Assembly (NCBI GenBank): GCA_013002375.1
Contig: JABDJW010000317.1
Location: 1-8,148, forward strand
Direction of reading: 5' to 3'
Origin: Acidimicrobiales bacterium
GTDB taxonomy: Bacteria; Actinomycetota; Acidimicrobiia; Acidimicrobiales; SHLQ01
Length of the DNA stretch: 8,148 nt
Part shown: piece after piece, positions 1 through 5,760 of the stretch
Layout: every line of letters begins with the position of its first letter
Numbering within the stretch: position 1 is the stretch's first letter
Notes under the pieces: model-generated
Seen by the model: the letters and a program-made list of their open reading frames with translations, nothing else
Told to the model about the DNA's origin: nothing
Database searches by the model: none
Made by a program: the position numbers and the translations under genes

Positions 1-653
1 GCGACAACGCCAAGGTCTACGACGTGCGTCATGTCGTGAGCCGGTTGGTCGATGGCGGAACCTTCTTCCAGGTCCAGCCCGATTTCGGGCCGGCCATCGT
101 CTGCGCACTGGCCCACCTGGGCGGTCATCACCGAGAAGTCCGACAGCGGGGCGATCAACGCGCCGTGACCGGCCGACGAACCCATCACCGCGGTAACGAC
201 GGGAACCCGCCCCGACAATCGGGCTTGCTGCTGCAGATCGATGGGCGCGCGACCGGATTTGGCTTCATCGGGGAGCGGTGGCCGGTGGCCGGCCCCTTCG
301 AGAAGCATGACGAGCGGCACCCGTTCCTGCCCGGCCAACTCCGCGATGCGATACCGCTTGGCCGACGAACCGGCGCCGATCGAACCACCGAGCACCGTGA
401 AGTCCTCGGCGCCGACCATCACCGGCCGGCCGTCGATCAGCCCATGGCCGGTGACCACGCCGTCGGCCGGCACCTGGCCGACCAGCGTGCCGATCTCGGT
501 GAACGTCCCCGAATCCAGGAGCCTGGCGATACGGGCCCGGGCGTCGAGCTTGCCCCGGCCGTGATGCCGCTCGAGCTTGTCGGGGCCACCCATGGCGCGC
601 GCCGCGTCGCGCCGGGTACCGAGGTCGGCGCGGGTCGCGTCCCATTCACTCAT
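1..653 (-). CDS. Acyl-CoA carboxylase carboxyltransferase (beta) subunit, N-terminal half; gene runs off the window and is disrupted
   Basis: Biotin-dependent carboxyltransferases (PccB/AccD type) move the carboxyl group from carboxybiotin to an acyl-CoA in the cytoplasm. The ATG at 653 opens a 217-codon frame that is still open at the window edge. Residues 33-53 carry the family's RGKL-x-AR-x-RI-x-x-LLD-x-G-x-F-x-E opening. GGSIG (89-93) and GSSAGHGALIAPLSDFSVM (158-176) match the glycine-rich acyl-CoA and oxyanion segments of the N-domain. Resemblance stops at residue 177 (near base 123). The expected AGPP and LGG segments are absent, and residues 178-217 are the antisense of a carboxyltransferase C-domain fragment, so that tail is probably meaningless. 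The start lies 24 bases after the stop of the small membrane-protein gene, so the two are probably cotranscribed. No clear ribosome binding site is visible. Family assignment is firm; whether a functional protein is made is doubtful. Confidence 0.85.
   Translation of the reverse strand, partial: MSEWDATRADLGTRRDAARAMGGPDKLERHHGRGKLDARARIARLLDSGTFTEIGTLVGQVPADGVVTGHGLIDGRPVMVGAEDFTVLGGSIGAGSSAKRYRIAELAGQERVPLVMLLEGAGHRPPLPDEAKSGRAPIDLQQQARLSGRVPVVTAVMGSSAGHGALIAPLSDFSVMTAQVGQCADDGRPEIGLDLEEGSAIDQPAHDMTHVVDLGVV
3..128 (+). pseudogene. Carboxyltransferase C-terminal-domain fragment, inverted relative to the N-terminal half
   Basis: Reading the plus strand from base 3 gives 42 residues including YDVRHVVSRLVDGG, TFFQVQPDFGPAIVCALAHLGG and a final H. 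This is the classic start of the biotin-carboxyltransferase C-domain (family pattern YD-x-R-x-V-I-x-x-x-VD-x-G-x-FFEVQP-x-x-x-x-x-IV-x-G-x-A-x-LGG). In an intact enzyme the next residues would read like PVGVVANQP. Here the frame continues HREVRQRG, which does not fit, because the DNA has become the antisense of the N-terminal half described at 1-653. The fragment's upstream part lies outside the window. It is either part of the same gene flipped, or the end of a second carboxyltransferase gene. No complete product can come from the sequence visible here. Confidence 0.8.
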
Positions 654-677
654 GGGGCAACAGTAGATCGAGGGCGA

Positions 678-1034
678 TCAGGCCGACAGCAACAGGCTGT
701 AGTTCCACACGACGACGAAGGTGTACCAGGCGATACACACCGCCAGCGTTCCCTCGACCAGCCGGCGGCGCGAGCGGATCAGCCACATGAGGCCGGCGAC
801 CGTGGCGAGGGCCAGCACCTTCACCGATGCGGCCAGCCAGAGCGACTTCACGACTTCACGCATCAGCGGGTTGTCTTCGACCAGCACCCCCCGTTGGAGG
901 CCGACGTGGGTGAAGATCAGGTCGAGCAGGTTGAGCACGACCAGGACGTTGAACAGGATCCAGCGCGTCGAGACGCGTCGCGTGCCGAGCTCGTACAAAA
1001 GGCGCCCCGGGGCACCCGCGCGACCGGTTTCCAT
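678..1034 (-). CDS. Small three-helix membrane protein, DUF5658-like
   Basis: This predicts a 118-residue integral membrane protein of unknown function. After a basic N-terminus, hydrophobic segments lie at about 25-46, 65-86 and 94-116. The first carries LNLLDLIFTHVGL, followed by a GVLVEDNPLM loop (Asn35, Asp38, Thr42, Glu53, Asn55-Pro56). That pattern of N-x-x-D-x-x-x-T in helix 1 followed by E-x-NP-x-M resembles the DUF5658 family; I recognise it from the pattern only. The frame also allows an ATG at 1058, but GGAG at 1041-1044 sits 6 bases before the ATG at 1034, so I prefer the shorter start. The gene is followed after 24 bases by the carboxyltransferase gene on the same strand and diverges from the large secreted-protein gene at 1225. 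A polar contact between Asp/Asn in helix 1 and the loop is possible, but no catalytic role can be assigned. Confidence 0.75.
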   Translation of the reverse strand: METGRAGAPGRLLYELGTRRVSTRWILFNVLVVLNLLDLIFTHVGLQRGVLVEDNPLMREVVKSLWLAASVKVLALATVAGLMWLIRSRRRLVEGTLAVCIAWYTFVVVWNYSLLLSA

Positions 1035-1224
1035 CACCAACTCCACCCTTGCCACCATACAGCACCAAATATACTGAAAGTAGCCTAAAGGTCCGAATAG
1101 TCCTCTCAGCGTAGGTGGCGACCCTCCCCCGTTCCTAATCGCGCCGCATCTCGATGCGTCTCGCCGCTACCAAGCACCGGAAAACTGCCGATGGAACGAG
1201 ACTCGGCCACGACGGGAGCATCGC

Positions 1225-3165
1225 ATGAACGACCTCGGCAACGACACGTTCGCGAGCCGCGCCAGGCCCGGACGAGCCGCACTCATCGGGGCCGGCATCG
1301 CAGTTGCCGCGGCTGCCATCATCGGCATCACCACCACGCTCGGCGGGAACTCCTCAACCGAGGTAGAAACGGCCGCGCCCGAAACGACCGCCGGACCTTC
1401 GACGACCAGCGCGCCCACCAGTATCCCGACGACCACCGAAAGCATCGTCACGGCGCCCCCCAGCACGATCTCCGCCCCCGGCGGCGCGCCACCGATCATC
1501 CTGATCGACGGCTCGTCCTCGGTGCAGATCGACGGCGTCCGCTACGCGTCCGGGTTGGCCGACCCGGTGCGCGATGCCTTCGACGACACCGTCGGGGGAC
1601 TGGTGTTCCAGACCGACCACGGCATCTTCCACCGGCCGGCCGGATCCAGCTCTCCCCGGTTCGTCACCACCGGCCAGCTGCTCGATGTGGCACCGGTGAC
1701 GGGTGCCGTCGAGCTCCTGCTCACCCGGGTCGCTGACAATGACGACGGCATCCCCGAGCAACGGCCGTATCGGCACGTGCTCACGACCGGCGCCGAGATC
1801 GCCCTGCCGATCTCCGGTGGCGTCGAGTGGGGCGTCCACGAGGGCGGATTCAGCGGGCCGGATTCGGCGATGGTACTGAGCGGCGGCGACGGCTTCTGCC
1901 GGGGGATGTCGCGCACCGCGCTCGACGGAACGGCCCTGGACGGCGTGCCCTACACCCAGACCACGCCTTCCTGCACGCTCGACGCTGCCACGCCAACCGA
2001 CGAGCTCCTGCATGTCGGCGAGGGTCGACCCGATGGCACGGTGGTCTGGATCTCGACCGAATCGCGCCGAGCGGCCGGCCAGAACACCGTCCATTTCGCA
2101 AACCCGATCGACGGCTCAGCCGAGGCCCTTCCGGGCGCGGCCAGCGGCGTGCCCTTCCACATCGACACCAGCGACGGGTTCGTCCTGGCCACCACCCGCG
2201 CCGAGGTCTGGGTGCTCGACGTCGAGACCGGGGAGGTCACGACCGTCGCCCGCGGATCGTTCGAGGCGGTCCGGTTCGCCCGCTCGGCCATCGACCTGCC
2301 CACCGGGCTCCAAATCCAGACCAACGCAACGGTGCCGGTCACCGCGGTCAACAACCTCACGGTCGTGACGTCCCCCGGCGATCCGTTGAACGTCCGGGCC
2401 GGGCCCGGCATCGGTTATCCGGTCCTCACCCAGCTCCCCCACCTGACCGGCCAAGTCTCCAACCTTCCGACCGCCGTTCGGCTGCCCAACGGCGATCTCT
2501 GGTACGAGATCGTGACCGCACTCGGCGACCAGGGCTGGGTGAACGGGCGCGACCTGCAACAGCTCTCTCTCGTCGGCACCGCGACCTGCCGGCCGACCCT
2601 CGGCTTCCCGGTCGATGGCAGCACGCTCGATCAACACCTCGCCGACCTCGACCGCGATGGCCTCGACGACGTGCTTTCGATCGTCGTCAGCGCCGAAAGC
2701 GACCGACTCTGGGCTCGGGTGGAGTTCGGCAACGGCGGCGTGGCCGACGGTGAGTGGACCGACTTCTGGGAGATTGCGCCGGGCGGCAACACCGTCGGGT
2801 CGATCGACCTCGATCACGTGCCGAACGGCCTGCAGGAGATCGTCCTGCAGCATTCGTCGGGCGCGAGCGGCTCGAACTACGGGGTCATGCATCTCTCGGG
2901 CTGCTCGTGGACGCCGAGCACCTTCGCCGGCGACGTCTTCACCATGACCTCGTCGGCGTCGGCGATCGCCACCGACTGGGGCTGTGCGTATGGCACCGGT
3001 GGCCGGCTCGACTTCACGACTCGAACCATCGACTTCAACGCCGACACGTGGAGCCTCACCACGTGGCACTTCGATGCCGGCACCTGGACCGAGGTCGATG
3101 TGGCGAACAGCGCCGACTTCCCCGCGGTGGACCCGCCGCCGGTCGGCCCCTGCGACTGGAACTAG
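1225..3165 (+). CDS. Membrane-anchored secreted protein with Thr/Pro stalk and SH3-like domain
   Basis: This predicts 646 residues. A basic N-terminus (Arg12, Arg14, Arg17) is followed by one hydrophobic helix at about 18-37, which should act as an uncleaved signal anchor placing the rest outside the cell. Residues 43-88 form a Thr/Pro/Ser-rich stalk. The region 90-380 has repeated short beta-like stretches that could be a propeller, without a family I can name. Residues 383-443 look like a bacterial SH3 domain (PLNVRAGPGIGYPVL ... GWVNGRDL), often used to bind cell wall. Residues 474-482 read DLDRDGLDD, like an FG-GAP/VCBS calcium-binding repeat. Six cysteines (225, 250, 455, 560, 587, 643) are compatible with extracytoplasmic disulfides. 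GGGAG-like GGGAG is not present, but GGGAG's shorter relative GGGAG-to-GGGA is not needed: the GGGAG core here is gGGAG at 1214-1218, 6 bases before the ATG. The stop overlaps the stop of the convergent tetR-type gene. Substrate and partner are unknown. Confidence 0.85.
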   Translation: MNDLGNDTFASRARPGRAALIGAGIAVAAAAIIGITTTLGGNSSTEVETAAPETTAGPSTTSAPTSIPTTTESIVTAPPSTISAPGGAPPIILIDGSSSVQIDGVRYASGLADPVRDAFDDTVGGLVFQTDHGIFHRPAGSSSPRFVTTGQLLDVAPVTGAVELLLTRVADNDDGIPEQRPYRHVLTTGAEIALPISGGVEWGVHEGGFSGPDSAMVLSGGDGFCRGMSRTALDGTALDGVPYTQTTPSCTLDAATPTDELLHVGEGRPDGTVVWISTESRRAAGQNTVHFANPIDGSAEALPGAASGVPFHIDTSDGFVLATTRAEVWVLDVETGEVTTVARGSFEAVRFARSAIDLPTGLQIQTNATVPVTAVNNLTVVTSPGDPLNVRAGPGIGYPVLTQLPHLTGQVSNLPTAVRLPNGDLWYEIVTALGDQGWVNGRDLQQLSLVGTATCRPTLGFPVDGSTLDQHLADLDRDGLDDVLSIVVSAESDRLWARVEFGNGGVADGEWTDFWEIAPGGNTVGSIDLDHVPNGLQEIVLQHSSGASGSNYGVMHLSGCSWTPSTFAGDVFTMTSSASAIATDWGCAYGTGGRLDFTTRTIDFNADTWSLTTWHFDAGTWTEVDVANSADFPAVDPPPVGPCDWN

Positions 3166-3815
3166 CGGCGCGCCATCAGATCGGCAATCGGCGCGGCGAG
3201 CGCGTCGACCAGTTCGTCGCGGGTCACCCCCCACTGCTCGAGCCCGGATTGGTGCGCCGCAACGTGGACCAGGCTCGAGGTGGCGACACCGGCGACCGCC
3301 TTGGGACTGAGCCCCGAGGGTTCGAGGGCGGCGGCGACCACCCGTTCGAGTTCGCTGGTGAGCCCGTTGAGCAGCCACGTCCGCAGGTCGCGAAATCGGT
3401 CGTCACCCTCGAGCACGGCCAGGTCGAGGACCCGTATGAGGGCCGCGTGACGGGCGAAGAAGCGGAGCACACCATCGGCCAGCGTTCGAGCCGCGACCTC
3501 GGGCTCGGCCTGCCAATCCCCGCTCGTCACCAGCTCGGTGAGCTCGGCGGCACCGGTTTCGGCCAGCTGCGCGGCGAGCACCAGGACGGCGGCTTCGACA
3601 TCGCCGAAGTACTGGTAGAAGGTCGCGGGCGAGGTCTCGGCGGCCCGGGCGATGTCGACCACCCGCAGATCGCGATAGGCGCCGACCGCCAGCAGTTCGG
3701 CTGTGACATCGAGCAACCGCTGGCGGGTCGCCTGGCCGCGAGCGCCGGGCACCCGGCCGTCGGCGGCGCGGGCGGATTCGTCCGCGTCGGCGTTCGGTTC
3801 GACATCGTCGGGCAT
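3162..3815 (-). CDS. TetR/AcrR-family transcriptional regulator
   Basis: This predicts a 217-residue ligand-responsive DNA-binding repressor of TetR type. The N-terminal 27 residues are acidic and low in complexity. Residues 29-75 form the TetR_N helix-turn-helix domain, with ATRQRLLDVTAELL followed by VVDIARAAETSPATFYQYF; the recognition helix is near 61-70. The rest (80-217) is a helical ligand and dimer domain too variable to reveal the ligand. The ATG at 3815 was chosen because upstream in-frame sequence runs back into soxR and has no family resemblance. Only 28 bases separate it from the soxR stop, so the two are probably cotranscribed. No convincing ribosome binding site is seen. Its stop shares CTAG at 3162-3165 with the convergent secreted-protein gene, leaving no room for a terminator. 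Family call is firm; the regulon is unknown. Confidence 0.92.
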   Translation of the reverse strand: MPDDVEPNADADESARAADGRVPGARGQATRQRLLDVTAELLAVGAYRDLRVVDIARAAETSPATFYQYFGDVEAAVLVLAAQLAETGAAELTELVTSGDWQAEPEVAARTLADGVLRFFARHAALIRVLDLAVLEGDDRFRDLRTWLLNGLTSELERVVAAALEPSGLSPKAVAGVATSSLVHVAAHQSGLEQWGVTRDELVDALAAPIADLMARR

Positions 3816-3843
3816 CGAATCAGCGTACCGACCGGCCGATCGC

Positions 3844-4323
3844 TCAATCGAGATCGACCACGTCGGTGGCCACATCACCCAGCAGGTAACGGGGGCCTGC
3901 GCCCAGACCTCTCGCAACATCGTTCGGGTTGTAGATGGCACAGCGCTGCAGCGAGAGGCACCCACAACCGATACATCCCGCAAGTTTGTCCCGCAGCTGT
4001 TGGAGGTCGGCGATGCGACGATCGATGTCACCCGCGAACCGGGTGGCCAGCCGCGTCCAATCGGCCTCGGTCGGGGTGCGGCCCTGGGGCAGGCGCTCGA
4101 GCTGGCCGGCGATCTCCTCGAGGGAGTAGCCGAGGCTCTGGCAGATGCGAATGAACGACAATCGGCGCAGAACCGACCGATGGAAGCGACGGTGCCCGGA
4201 TGGGGCCCGTTCGGCCTGGATCAGGCCCTCCGACTCGTAGTACCGCACCGCCGACACCGCGAGGCCGGTCCGCCGCGCCACCGCGCCGATCGTCAACTCT
4301 TCTGCATTATCCGTTCGCGGCAT
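3844..4323 (-). CDS. soxR: Redox-sensitive transcriptional activator SoxR
   Basis: SoxR is a MerR-family dimer whose [2Fe-2S] cluster, when oxidised by redox-active compounds or superoxide-generating agents, activates promoters with an over-long spacer. The predicted protein has 159 residues, close to the E. coli protein's length. Residues 10-31 hold the winged-helix start (LTIGAVARRTGLAVSAVRYYE), followed by SEGLI and the wing arginines in GHRRF. A dimerisation helix runs from about 86 to 115. The cluster motif CIGCGCLSLQRC is intact, with ligands Cys117, Cys120, Cys122 and Cys128. An in-frame TTG at 4332 exists, but I prefer the ATG at 4323. A near-canonical SoxR box lies 30 bases upstream, in the gap to the divergent VOC gene, so autoregulation is likely. 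The gene leads a two-gene operon with the tetR-type gene. In actinobacteria SoxR usually controls a few local oxidoreductase or resistance genes rather than soxS. Confidence 0.96.
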   Translation of the reverse strand: MPRTDNAEELTIGAVARRTGLAVSAVRYYESEGLIQAERAPSGHRRFHRSVLRRLSFIRICQSLGYSLEEIAGQLERLPQGRTPTEADWTRLATRFAGDIDRRIADLQQLRDKLAGCIGCGCLSLQRCAIYNPNDVARGLGAGPRYLLGDVATDVVDLD

Positions 4324-4350
4324 GACCGGCAATCTTTTCCGAGAAAGTCC

Positions 4351-4381
4351 TTGATCTCAAGTTTACTTGAGATTGTAAAAC
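4351..4381 (+). promoter_or_regulatory. Putative SoxR-dependent promoter of the VOC gene
   Basis: A -35-like TTGATC (4351-4356) and a -10-like TAAAAC (4376-4381) are separated by 19 bases, and the sox box lies across the spacer. MerR-family activators untwist promoters with just such 19-20 base spacers. Transcription would start near 4388 and leave an untranslated leader of about 70 bases before the ATG at 4457. An alternative -10, TGTAAA at 4374, would give a 17-base spacer, so the exact element is uncertain. Confidence 0.6.
4354..4373. promoter_or_regulatory. SoxR operator (sox box)
   Basis: Perfect 9-base arms ATCTCAAGT and ACTTGAGAT surround a central TT. The core TCTCAAGTTTACTTGAGA differs from the known E. 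coli soxS operator CCTCAAGTTAACTTGAGG at only three positions. It lies between soxR and the divergent VOC gene, exactly where a SoxR target is expected. Seen: the palindrome. Known: the SoxR consensus. Inferred: SoxR binding here. Confidence 0.93.
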
Positions 4382-4403
4382 GGGGTGCAAGAACACGATT
4401 CAT

Positions 4404-4431
4404 GCCAAGACAACAACGCCAAGACCACAAC
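4404..4431 (+). repeat. Tandem 14-base direct repeat in an A/C-rich leader
   Basis: GCCAAGACAACAAC (4404-4417) is followed directly by GCCAAGACCACAAC (4418-4431), with one mismatch. The surrounding stretch from about 4400 to 4456 is rich in A and C and poor in T and G, unlike the rest of the window. As RNA it would be largely unstructured and sits directly before the VOC start codon, so it is probably the 5' leader. A translation-enhancing role is inference. Confidence 0.6.
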
Positions 4432-4456
4432 GCAAACAAACAAGAAAGCGAAGACC

Positions 4457-4819
4457 ATGGCTGCACAACTGGAACACGCCAACATCACCGTGACCGACCC
4501 CGACCGCACCGCACAGATGTTGTGCGATCTCTTCGACTGGCACGTGCGGTGGAGTGGCCGATCGATGCTCGGTGGCAACACCGTGCACGTCGGCAGCGAC
4601 ACCGACTACATCGCGGTGTGGGCCGCCGAGGAGCCGAGCAAGGCGCCCAAGGGTCAGCTGAACCACCTCGGCATCCTGGTCGACGACCTCGACGCGACCG
4701 AAGCCCGCGTCGTCGCGGCCGGCCTGGAGCCGTACAACCACATGGAGTACGAACCGGGCCGACGCTTTTACTTCGACGACCCAGACGGCGTCGAGTACGA
4801 GGTAGTGAGTTATGGCTAG
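4457..4819 (+). CDS. VOC-superfamily (glyoxalase/bleomycin-resistance/dioxygenase fold) protein, probable SoxR target
   Basis: This predicts 120 residues, the usual size of a single-chain VOC protein with two beta-alpha-beta-beta-beta modules that dimerises to make a metal or ligand pocket. Module 1 begins LEHANITVTDPDRT with His7; module 2 begins LNHLGILVDDLDAT with His70. The protein ends YFDDPDGVEYEVVSYG, the hallmark D-P-D-G-x-x-x-E terminus, with Glu115 as likely metal ligand. The fold does not reveal whether it is an enzyme or a drug-binding resistance protein. The frame extends to a GTG at 4385, but that extension is Asn/Thr/Lys-rich low-complexity sequence, so I take the ATG at 4457. 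The position directly behind the sox box suggests a role against redox-active compounds or the reactive aldehydes they produce. Its stop shares CTAG with the convergent SDR gene. Confidence 0.92.
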   Translation: MAAQLEHANITVTDPDRTAQMLCDLFDWHVRWSGRSMLGGNTVHVGSDTDYIAVWAAEEPSKAPKGQLNHLGILVDDLDATEARVVAAGLEPYNHMEYEPGRRFYFDDPDGVEYEVVSYG

Positions 4820-5661
4820 AGCCGAAACTCAACGCCCGAAGATGCTGTCTTCCAGCCGGCGGCGGCCCAGTTGCCGCCGTCGACGTGGATGGTCGAGCCG
4901 GTGACGAACTGCGACAGCTCCGACGCCAGGAACACCACGGTGGCGGCGCAGTCGTCGGGCGATCCCATCACGGGCCAGGTCTGACTGCGCAGGCCGGGTA
5001 GCGCCAGCGCATCGGAATCGGAGCCCAGGGTGTCGTCGCCCGGCGTCGGGATCATGTCGCAGGCCAGACAGTTCACCCGAATACGACGCTCGGCCAGCTC
5101 CATCGACAGCGACATCGACAGGTTCGCGACGGCCGCCTTCATCGCCGAATAGATCGCAAACCCCGGCCCGGCCCGATGGGCCTCGATCGAGGTGATGTTG
5201 ATGATCGAGCCGCCGGCGGTCATCAACGGCACGCCGTGCCGCACACAGTTCGTGACCGTACCGAAGTTCTCGCTGACCAGCGCCGCTTCGCCCTTGGCGC
5301 TGACGTCGAGGAAGTTTGCGACGAAACCGCCCCCGGCGTTGTTCACCAGGATGTCGAGCCGTTCGAACCGCTCGCCGACCTCGCCCATGAAGGCTTCGAC
5401 ATCAGCCTCGACCCGGACGTCGAACACCGAGGAGACGACGGTGCGGCCGAGCGCCTCCAGTTCGGTGACCGTCTCGGCCAGCTCGTCGGCCAATCGGTCG
5501 CAGACCGCGACGTGCGCGCCGAACCGGGCCAACGCCAGCGCGGTGGCCTTCCCGATCCCGCGAGCGGCGCCGGTCACGACCGCAACCCGATCGGTCAGCA
5601 GGATGTCGTGAGGCGCCGGTGGCGCCGTATCCCATGGTGATGGTGTTCCCGAGAGTCCCAT
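4816..5661 (-). CDS. Short-chain dehydrogenase/reductase (SDR), classical type
   Basis: This predicts a 281-residue NAD(P)-dependent oxidoreductase of the Rossmann-fold SDR family. The cofactor motif TGAARGIG lies at 30-37, Asp55 follows beta-2 (CD-R) and suggests NAD(H) preference, and NNAG lies at 107-110. The catalytic tetrad is complete: Asn132, Ser158, Tyr171 and Lys175 (YSAMK). The C-terminal segment VTGSTIHVDGGNW is typical of FabG-like members. About 22 extra residues precede the fold. The ATG at 5661 is the only ATG before the cofactor motif; an in-frame TTG at 5679 is less likely. The CoA-transferase gene lies upstream on the same strand, separated by about 100 bases containing a large inverted repeat. 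A role in oxidising a hydroxyacyl-CoA or alcohol intermediate fits the neighbours but is inference. Substrate unknown. Confidence 0.94.
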   Translation of the reverse strand: MGLSGTPSPWDTAPPAPHDILLTDRVAVVTGAARGIGKATALALARFGAHVAVCDRLADELAETVTELEALGRTVVSSVFDVRVEADVEAFMGEVGERFERLDILVNNAGGGFVANFLDVSAKGEAALVSENFGTVTNCVRHGVPLMTAGGSIINITSIEAHRAGPGFAIYSAMKAAVANLSMSLSMELAERRIRVNCLACDMIPTPGDDTLGSDSDALALPGLRSQTWPVMGSPDDCAATVVFLASELSQFVTGSTIHVDGGNWAAAGWKTASSGVEFRL

Positions 5662-5680
5662 GCGCTGATTCTGCCCCAAT

Positions 5681-5741
5681 CCCTCCGAACTGGTTGGAGA
5701 TTCGACGCGCTGGTGTGGTTTTTTCCAACCAGTTCGGAGGG
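5681..5741. repeat. Perfect 18-base inverted repeat, probable paired operator
   Basis: CCCTCCGAACTGGTTGGA (5681-5698) returns as its exact reverse complement at 5724-5741, with 25 bases between. Each arm is itself partly palindromic around AAC-TG-GTT, as expected for a dimeric repressor site. Arm centres are 43 bases apart, about four helical turns, placing both on the same face of DNA. It sits just upstream of the SDR gene. It is not a classical terminator, because no T-run follows the second arm on either strand; the T-run is in the loop. Confidence 0.85.
5700..5728 (-). promoter_or_regulatory. Possible SDR promoter held between the inverted-repeat arms
   Basis: On the minus strand TTGGAA (5728-5723) and TCGAAT (5705-5700) are separated by 17 bases and match four of six bases each of the -35 and -10 consensus. 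The -35 overlaps the upstream arm of the inverted repeat, and the predicted start region falls in the downstream arm. This is the layout of a repressed promoter, but the hexamers are weak. Confidence 0.35.
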
Positions 5742-5760
5742 GCGGCGGAGAAGCGGGGGG

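Noticed and set aside
3..125. Simple frameshift in the minus-strand carboxyltransferase as the cause of lost homology
   Set aside because: One alternative minus frame shows a short MAGP that resembles the expected AGP, but it soon stops at a TGA. The plus-strand reading matches the family's C-domain over about 40 residues, which explains the region better.
129..1088. Long plus-strand open frame continuing from the carboxyltransferase C-domain fragment
   Set aside because: Beyond base 128 it is the antisense of the carboxyltransferase N-half and the membrane-protein gene. The Arg/His/Asp-rich translation shows no family resemblance.
1145..1158. Small hairpin CGCAT-CTCG-ATGCG upstream of the secreted-protein gene
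   Set aside because: Five base pairs in GC-rich DNA are expected by chance, and no T-run or known motif accompanies it.
3816..4031. Longer N-terminus for the TetR-type protein
   Set aside because: The extension would read antisensibly out of frame through the end of soxR, shows no conserved motif, and the ATG at 3815 gives normal TetR length plus a short tail.
1827..4154. Long Arg-rich plus-strand frames within 1827-2753 and 2754-4154
   Set aside because: They lie in other frames of the secreted-protein gene or antisense to the tetR-type and soxR genes, and have the Arg/Pro-rich composition typical of shadow frames in GC-rich DNA.
4385..4456. GTG at 4385 as start of the VOC gene
   Set aside because: The added 24 residues are low-complexity Asn/Thr/Lys sequence absent from the VOC fold, and the ATG at 4457 gives the normal family length.
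5681..5741. Intrinsic terminator after the CoA-transferase gene
   Set aside because: The stem is strong, but no T-run follows it in either direction; the run of T lies in the loop.
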